58,154 nt of DNA. Source: Pseudomonadales bacterium. Its GTDB lineage: Bacteria; Pseudomonadota; Gammaproteobacteria; Pseudomonadales; Azotimanducaceae. The stretch covers positions 1 through 58,154 of the forward strand of contig JASMJM010000038.1 of assembly GCA_030749725.1 (NCBI GenBank), written 5' to 3'. Under the pieces are notes generated by a model that worked only from the letters and a program-made list of their open reading frames with translations, ran no database searches and was not told where the DNA came from. Shown here piece by piece: positions 54,139 through 58,154 of this stretch; the stretch's first letter is position 1; every line of letters begins with the position of its first letter. The position numbers were made by a program, and so were the translations under genes.

Positions 54139-54271
54139 GTATAACATGCAGTTGAAGCCGCTCGTTTTCACTCGCTCGGACGTGCCACTGCTGGCTTCGT
54201 TTGCGAATGGCTTCGCCATCTTGTCGCAAAACTCCGCCCTCCGCGTCACGCCGCTTAACTGGGTGTTAGGC
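54139..54271 (+). repeat. attC-like recombination site 1
   Basis: Left core GTATAAC (imperfect RYYYAAC), then ATGCAGTTGAAGCCGC; right side GCCGCTTAACTGGG and core GTTAGGC, a perfect GTTRRRY. The arms pair across 133 bp with one extra base in the left arm, the usual extrahelical base of attC. Confidence 0.7.
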
Positions 54272-54285
54272 TGAGGTAAACGCAC

Positions 54286-54792
54286 ATGAATTGGGAAGCT
54301 ATAGGAGCCGTTGGAGAAATACTGGGTGCGATTGGAGTAATTGTGACGCTTGCATATCTGGCCACTCAGATAAAGCAGAACAACAGGCTACTTCACAATT
54401 CAATATCCAGGGATGTAAATCAAGGACTAGCACTTCTCAATAGTCGAGTGGCAGACGACGCGGAATTCGCGGACCTCTTTATTAGGGGCTCGGAGGACAT
54501 AGACTCTCTGACTCCAACCGAGAGACAGCGTTTCTTTGCACATGTGATGGATACATTGAACCTAGCGGTCTATGTCCATGGTGTCCAGAGACATCAACGC
54601 GTTACCCCCGCCCGTTTTGACATGGTCCAGATGACTGCTGGTTCCTACCAGAGTTATTCAAGCATTCGAGACATTATTGACTCTGTTGCTGAGTGGTTAC
54701 CTGACAAAACACTGTTGGAGGAATTTAGGAAGGGCAAGAGAAAGCTGGCAATTACTGCACTGGCGTCCCCAAGCCAAGTGACTGACGCCTAA
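54286..54792 (+). CDS. Membrane-anchored cassette protein of unknown function
   Basis: A 168-residue protein. One N-terminal helix (about residues 2-30, AIGAVGEILGAIGVIVTLAYLA) is followed by a soluble helical body (QIKQNNRLLHN and DAEFADLFIRGSEDIDSLTP). This family is abundant in marine bacteria, often inside cassette arrays, and has no known function. Stop TAA overlaps attC 2. GAGGTAAA precedes the ATG. Confidence 0.65.
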   Translation: MNWEAIGAVGEILGAIGVIVTLAYLATQIKQNNRLLHNSISRDVNQGLALLNSRVADDAEFADLFIRGSEDIDSLTPTERQRFFAHVMDTLNLAVYVHGVQRHQRVTPARFDMVQMTAGSYQSYSSIRDIIDSVAEWLPDKTLLEEFRKGKRKLAITALASPSQVTDA

Positions 54793-54867
54793 CATGCAGT
54801 TCAGGTCGCTCGCTTCGCTCACTCGGACCAGCCACTTCGTGGCTGGCCGCTTAACTAGGTGTTAGGA
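54787..54867 (+). repeat. attC-like recombination site 2
   Basis: Left core GCCTAAC (perfect) overlaps the stop codon of the preceding gene; right core GTTAGGA (last base off consensus). Arms ATGCAGTTCAGG and CCGCTTAACTAGGT pair imperfectly; 81 bp. Confidence 0.75.
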
Positions 54868-54876
54868 AGCGTCGTA

Positions 54877-55326
54877 ATGAGATTGCTTACTCTCAGCTTT
54901 CTGCTCAGTGTGGTTTGTTGTGCGACCTACGATCGGAGCTACTCCGGCTCGGATCCAAAAGGCGACGCGAGCGATGCAAGGTCATCTCCTACTTTACAGG
55001 CTTTGCTTGAGCATTCTTTGGCGAGCCTAAAGACAAGCTCGTACATTATTGCTCTTGATCCGAATCTTTCGCGACAAGCTCGGCTGACGATATCCAGCTC
55101 AGGAAGGGAAACAATGGCAGCCAAGCCATGGACCGATAACAATGGGCGGCCCCCTCGAGGAATACTTCTGATTGAGGAGCTCAACATTGAAGGTAATATC
55201 GGCTCGATTAGATTTGTGCTGGGCTCGACATCGGGTCCATTCTCTTGTGGTGCCCATGGGAACTGGGAATTCACATGGAACGGCGGCGAATGGGATTCAC
55301 GGGCATTGGTTTTAGGTGTATGTTAG
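54877..55326 (+). CDS. Probable exported cassette protein
   Basis: A 149-residue protein with a short N-terminal hydrophobic stretch (MRLLTLSFLLSVVCCA) that may be a signal sequence or lipobox-like VVCC. The remainder (LKTSSYIIALDPNLSRQARL and GNIGSIRFVLGSTSGPFSCG) is beta-rich and matches no family I know. ATG at 54877 lies 9 bases after attC 2. Confidence 0.6.
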   Translation: MRLLTLSFLLSVVCCATYDRSYSGSDPKGDASDARSSPTLQALLEHSLASLKTSSYIIALDPNLSRQARLTISSSGRETMAAKPWTDNNGRPPRGILLIEELNIEGNIGSIRFVLGSTSGPFSCGAHGNWEFTWNGGEWDSRALVLGVC

Positions 55327-55354
55327 CAAGCTTGAAGCAACAGCCCCGAGATCT

Positions 55355-55444
55355 TCCTAACCTGCGGTTGCAGTTCGTTCCGCCAGCAAGCTGGCTCCAC
55401 AGGACAACCGGCTTCGCCGGTTGCCGCTGAACCATGTGCTATGC
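55355..55444 (+). repeat. attC-like recombination site 3 (degenerate right core)
   Basis: Left core TCCTAAC; right core GCTATGC in place of GTTRRRY. Central stems CCGGCTTCGCCGG and GCCAGCAAGCTGGC are clear self-complementary segments. 90 bp. Confidence 0.6.
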
Positions 55445-55453
55445 AGACTCAGA

Positions 55454-55492
55454 TTGACATACCGAATCTGGTATATATACTATTTTTGGTAT
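55454..55492 (+). promoter_or_regulatory. Promoter and operator of the cassette toxin-antitoxin genes
   Basis: TTGACA (55454-55459) is a perfect -35 and TATACT (55476-55481) a -10 with five of six matches, 16-base spacer. ATACC (55459-55463) and GGTAT (55470-55474) form an inverted repeat with a 6-base centre, and a further GGTAT lies at 55488-55492, covering the start codon. This fits autoregulation by the antitoxin. The message would be almost leaderless. Confidence 0.6.
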
Positions 55493-55778
55493 GTGGGAAG
55501 TCTACGAGCATCGGCGCGTAAATAGACAGTTGTCATAGCTGCCTGTTGAGATTCTGAAGCGCTATGAGAAGTGGAAAGACATCGTGGAGATATCTGGACC
55601 TGTTGGTTTACGCCTAATCAGGGGTTTCCGGGATGAAGTACTGAAAGGCGAATGGAAGGGCCATCGGTCGTCCCGCCTAAGTCAGCAATATAGGGTCATA
55701 TACCGCGTCGATGGCGAGCACCTTATTGTCCAGGTTCTTGAAGTTAATCCACACGATTATAGGAGAAAACCATCGTGA
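55491..55778 (+). pseudogene. RelE/ParE-type toxin interrupted by an in-frame stop
   Basis: From ATG 55491 the frame reads MWEVYEHRRVNRQLS, then TAG (55536-55538), then LPVEILKRYEKWKDIVEISG, GLRLIRGFRDEVLKGEWKGH, RSSRLSQQYRVIYRV and HDYRRKPS. Continuous homology on both sides of the stop shows one toxin gene with a nonsense codon (an AAG or CAG codon would be expected). A GTG at 55584 would give only 64 residues. Ends GTGA-overlapping the antitoxin. It is probably inactive. Confidence 0.7.
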
Positions 55779-56035
55779 GCGAGTTCAAGAGAGCTAAAAG
55801 ACGGGTGAAGGTATCACCCGGAGAGTCGGTCCGAATCATCAGAGAGTTACAGGGGTTTAGCCAGAATGAATTGGCTAAGAGAACTGGAATACCTCAATCA
55901 ACCATTTCTGCAATTGAGCGAGACCGCATTAACCTGGGAGTTGAGAGAGCGAAGACTCTGGCTAAGGCGCTCAAGTGCCATCCTGCGATCCTGGTGTTCC
56001 CTGGCTGGGATGTGAATCGTGAATCAGCAGCATAA
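55775..56035 (+). CDS. XRE-family antitoxin
   Basis: An 86-residue protein with a helix-turn-helix at about residues 19-45 (SVRIIRELQGFSQNELAKRT, then GIPQSTISAIERDRI). GTG start overlaps the toxin stop. Partner of the interrupted toxin; TAA overlaps attC 4. It may now act alone as a repressor or a neutraliser of related toxins. Confidence 0.85.
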   Translation: MSEFKRAKRRVKVSPGESVRIIRELQGFSQNELAKRTGIPQSTISAIERDRINLGVERAKTLAKALKCHPAILVFPGWDVNRESAA

Positions 56036-56121
56036 CAAGTGGTTCAACCCGCTCCCTTCGGTCGCTCGGACTTATTCGCCGCTACGCGTCGAAACGGCGG
56101 CCGGTCAACCATGTGTTAGGC
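56030..56121 (+). repeat. attC-like recombination site 4
   Basis: Left core GCATAAC overlaps the antitoxin stop; right core GTTAGGC is a perfect GTTRRRY. Arms AAGTGGTTCAACCCGC and GGCCGGTCAACCATGT pair. 92 bp. Confidence 0.72.
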
Positions 56122-56146
56122 GTATGCGTCGCATACTACTTGAAAC

Positions 56147-56758
56147 ATGAATTCCCAGCACTTCTCAAATTGGATTCAAATAGTGACCGGTATAGCCGTT
56201 TTGATTGGTATCGGCTTAATCCGCAAAGTAAAGAAATTCGTGTTCATGGGTGGATACTTTCCGGATTCCTCAGTGAACGAATGGTATGTAGAGAACACAA
56301 GTGGAGCAGAGTGGAATTGGTGGGGATTCGGGAGTAAGAACACCACCATGCTAAGCATCAAATCCATTGCTGGAATGGGGAAACCGGTCACATACGTCGG
56401 TGCCGAACAAGGGATCCGGATCCTAGTCGGACAAGAAATGGCAACCCGGCTAGGACGGCATCACCCTACGACGGAGGCATTCTATCTGTCCAGATGGTTG
56501 ACCAAAGAGAACGAAGGGTCGTTAGAGGTCGAGTTAGCAAGGGAGAATCCTGCTTACGATGAGATCACGTTGTTCCATCTCGTTGAGGGTGGTGTTGGGC
56601 AGTATTTTGATCGCGTCAGTGGGCAAGCGCAGCTAGACGCAAACGGGGCAAACACCTGGTTGCCGGGTGACACGAATCAAAGCTATTTGACAATTCGAAG
56701 TGGCGTTGAAGGAGAATTGGCGCAAGTCATTACCGATCGCATCACAGGTCGTTTTTAG
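56147..56758 (+). CDS. Membrane-anchored cassette protein of unknown function
   Basis: A 203-residue protein with an N-terminal hydrophobic stretch (about residues 10-25, IQIVTGIAVLIGIGLI) followed by a soluble region (EWYVENTSGAEWNWWGFGSK, then AFYLSRWLTKENEGSLE and WLPGDTNQSYLTIRSG). No family recognised. It lies between attC 4 and the half site. Confidence 0.6.
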   Translation: MNSQHFSNWIQIVTGIAVLIGIGLIRKVKKFVFMGGYFPDSSVNEWYVENTSGAEWNWWGFGSKNTTMLSIKSIAGMGKPVTYVGAEQGIRILVGQEMATRLGRHHPTTEAFYLSRWLTKENEGSLEVELARENPAYDEITLFHLVEGGVGQYFDRVSGQAQLDANGANTWLPGDTNQSYLTIRSGVEGELAQVITDRITGRF

Positions 56759-56775
56759 TGGTCATTTGAGGTCTT

Positions 56776-56821
56776 AGATAACTTGGCACCACATCGGCGG
56801 CCGTTAAGCTGGGTAGCAGGC
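56776..56821 (+). repeat. Half attC-like site (decayed)
   Basis: Only the right arm GCGGCCGTTAAGCTGGGTAG resembles the attC right arm found at 54250-54271; the core GTAGCAGGC is off consensus and the left arm GATAACTTGG does not pair well. It marks a cassette boundary that may no longer recombine. Confidence 0.4.
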
Positions 56822-56836
56822 AACAGGAAAACCTGC

Positions 56837-57718
56837 ATGAAGACGAGAACGGAAAAGGAAATGCTGGCACTTATCATTGGCTTTGCAAACGTCGATGATC
56901 GGGTGCGAACCGTGCTAATGAACGGTTCCAGAGCGAACCCGAACGTCGTCAAGGATCCGTTCCAGGATTATGACGTTGCGAACTTCGTGACAGACGTTGA
57001 ACCATTCAGAGACGAAGCGTACGTGCTTCCTCATTTCGGTGAAGCGATTGTAGTAGAGCAACCGTTGATTGGTCCCTGGCCTCCGGCAGATGCGGATGGA
57101 AGTTACCACAACTACAACATGCAGTTGGTGGATGGAAACCGTATCGATCTGTCTTTCTTTCACGTGGATACTTTGAATGATCGGCTCACGGACAGCCTTA
57201 CAGAGGTACTACTCGACAAAGACGGTGTAATCCCGTCACTCCCCCCTGCCAACGAGAGTAGTTATTTCATCACCGAACCTACCCGGCAACTGTACGACGG
57301 TTGCTGTACCGGGTTCTTCTTTGCCTTGGGATCCCATATTCCAAAAACCATTTGGCGCAAGAACCTGCCACTCCTTAAGTTCCACACAGAGGCATGGCTA
57401 CGCGAATCGGTAGTGATGATGCTGGGTTGGGAAATTGGGATACGAACCGGATGGGAGAAATCATTGGGGTCCAAGGGTAAGTACCTGGAGCGCCACTTGG
57501 CCCCGGACGTCTGGAATGAATACAAGAGCACTTACGTCGATTCTGACTACGATAGACTGTGGGAATCTTTGTTTCTGTTCTACAGAATATTCAAGAAGTC
57601 TGCAGAATTCGTCGCGGAAAGGCGTGGCTTCTACTTCCCTCAGGAAAAGGCAGCAAATGTACTGGCGTTCTTAGAACATGTGAGGACGCTGCCGGCAGAT
57701 GCAAGACGGATATACTAG
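56837..57718 (+). CDS. ANT(6)-like aminoglycoside adenylyltransferase
   Basis: A 293-residue protein strongly resembling AadE/ANT(6): MKTRTEKEMLALIIGFANVD, then NGSRANPNVVKDPFQDYDV with the nucleotidyltransferase GS...D.D site, GNRIDLSFFHVDTL with the third Asp, and LLDKDG. ANT(6) enzymes adenylate streptomycin at the 6 position; environmental members may have other substrates. ATG at 56837 has AGGAAA upstream. It follows the half attC site. Confidence 0.8.
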   Translation: MKTRTEKEMLALIIGFANVDDRVRTVLMNGSRANPNVVKDPFQDYDVANFVTDVEPFRDEAYVLPHFGEAIVVEQPLIGPWPPADADGSYHNYNMQLVDGNRIDLSFFHVDTLNDRLTDSLTEVLLDKDGVIPSLPPANESSYFITEPTRQLYDGCCTGFFFALGSHIPKTIWRKNLPLLKFHTEAWLRESVVMMLGWEIGIRTGWEKSLGSKGKYLERHLAPDVWNEYKSTYVDSDYDRLWESLFLFYRIFKKSAEFVAERRGFYFPQEKAANVLAFLEHVRTLPADARRIY

Positions 57719-57743
57719 TATGTGGAAAGAGTAGGCGTGCGTG

Positions 57744-58154
57744 ATGAAGGATGAGCCCGTTGGTGGTGTTCACTGGAGTTTCTGGGTAATCGGCGCTGTC
57801 GCGCTTATCTGGAATGTCATGGGCGCCGTAAATTTCTTCGTACAGATGAATCCAGATGTGCTCGCTGCATATCGCGAGTCCGAACGCGCGATAGTCGAAG
57901 GTCGACCCGTATGGGCCACTACAGCTTTTGCGGTAGGCGTTTTCGGCGGTGCGCTTGGCTGCCTTCTGCTTTTGCTCAGGAAGTCGGCTGCGTACTATTT
58001 GTTTATCGTATCACTACTTGGCGTGACTGTGACAATGGTCCATACCGTTAGCCTTGGAATCGACTTTGGTCTTGGCGAAATATTGGGGATTATTTTGATG
58101 CCGCTTGTCGTGGCGGCATTCTTGATCTGGTATTCGAAGCAGGCCGAGAGCAAA
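57744..58154 (+). CDS. Four-helix membrane protein, cut by the window edge
   Basis: 137 residues visible with no stop: helices at about residues 11-30 (HWSFWVIGAVALIWNVMGAV), 62-82, 86-105 and 114-131. It resembles a family of small marine bacterial membrane proteins with an N-terminal SFWVIGAVALIWN-type segment and no known function. It is 25 bases after the ANT(6) stop, without an attC between, so both may form one cassette. Confidence 0.6.
   Translation, partial: MKDEPVGGVHWSFWVIGAVALIWNVMGAVNFFVQMNPDVLAAYRESERAIVEGRPVWATTAFAVGVFGGALGCLLLLLRKSAAYYLFIVSLLGVTVTMVHTVSLGIDFGLGEILGIILMPLVVAAFLIWYSKQAESK

Larger units (their letters stand above)
54139..58154 (+). mobile_element. Gene-cassette array with attC-like sites, no integrase in the window
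   Basis: From 54139 to the right edge, small plus-strand genes alternate with attC-like sites (54139-54271, 54787-54867, 55355-55444, 56030-56121 and a half site 56776-56821). In several cases the stop codon overlaps the left core site, as is usual in integron cassettes. There are no housekeeping genes inside, codon content is more AT-rich than upstream, and two genes (toxin-antitoxin, aminoglycoside adenylyltransferase) are typical cassette cargo. An integrase is not visible. Confidence 0.8.

Overview
The window looks like chromosomal DNA of an uncultured, probably marine or sediment-dwelling gammaproteobacterium. Evidence: mid-50s percent GC by eye, many secreted proteins and lipoproteins, AsmA, peptide ABC importers, CoA-ester enzymes, and short compact operons on both strands. 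The assignment comes from gene content only. I recognised no rRNA, tRNA or CRISPR array.

Layout. 1-3230: the tail of an IS630-type transposase, an orphan ABC ATPase, and an operon of a DUF6494 protein, a two-helix membrane protein and a sodium:solute symporter. 3282-8028 (minus): a PEP-synthase-like enzyme, a tandem SnoaL-like protein and a lectin-fold lipoprotein. 8316-12208: a heterodimeric ABC exporter with one consensus and one degenerate ATP site. 12217-19625: serine hydrolase, flavin reductase, AsmA, VOC protein, a secreted protein of unknown function, a HigB/HigA pair and an alpha/beta hydrolase without its nucleophile serine. 19681-25958 (minus): an M50B-like membrane peptidase and a complete five-gene dipeptide/oligopeptide importer. 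26425-44802: two paralogous YejA-like binding proteins about 12 kb apart, an acetolactate-synthase-like ThDP enzyme, a PQQ-type dehydrogenase, an ADP-ribosylglycohydrolase, acyl-CoA genes (crotonase, CaiB-type CoA transferase, CoA-ligase alpha part), a TPR/transglutaminase lipoprotein and two membrane zinc-ribbon proteins.

45385-51067 is the most unusual metabolic region. A promoter with a palindrome in its spacer and a GNRA-capped 5' leader hairpin precede four tightly packed genes: a GltD-like flavoprotein with extra Fe-S cysteines, a ferredoxin with an additional N-terminal cysteine domain, an 85-residue ferredoxin and a Cys-rich protein. Then come a 23-bp triple repeat, a PHP phosphoesterase, an SDR lacking its catalytic lysine, and an internally duplicated orphan protein. 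It reads as an electron-transfer module for an unidentified reductase.

51068-53818 holds gene fragments (truncated lipoprotein, tail of a zinc alcohol dehydrogenase), a nucleotidyltransferase and an enoyl-CoA hydratase. From about 54139 to the right edge is a gene-cassette array: four attC-like sites and one half site separate small plus-strand genes, namely an ABM-like monooxygenase (before the first site), a membrane-anchored protein, a lipoprotein-like protein, a RelE/XRE toxin-antitoxin pair whose toxin has an in-frame stop, a membrane protein, an ANT(6)-like aminoglycoside adenylyltransferase and a further membrane protein. No integrase lies in the window, so this is either the distal part of a chromosomal integron or an integrase-less attC cluster.
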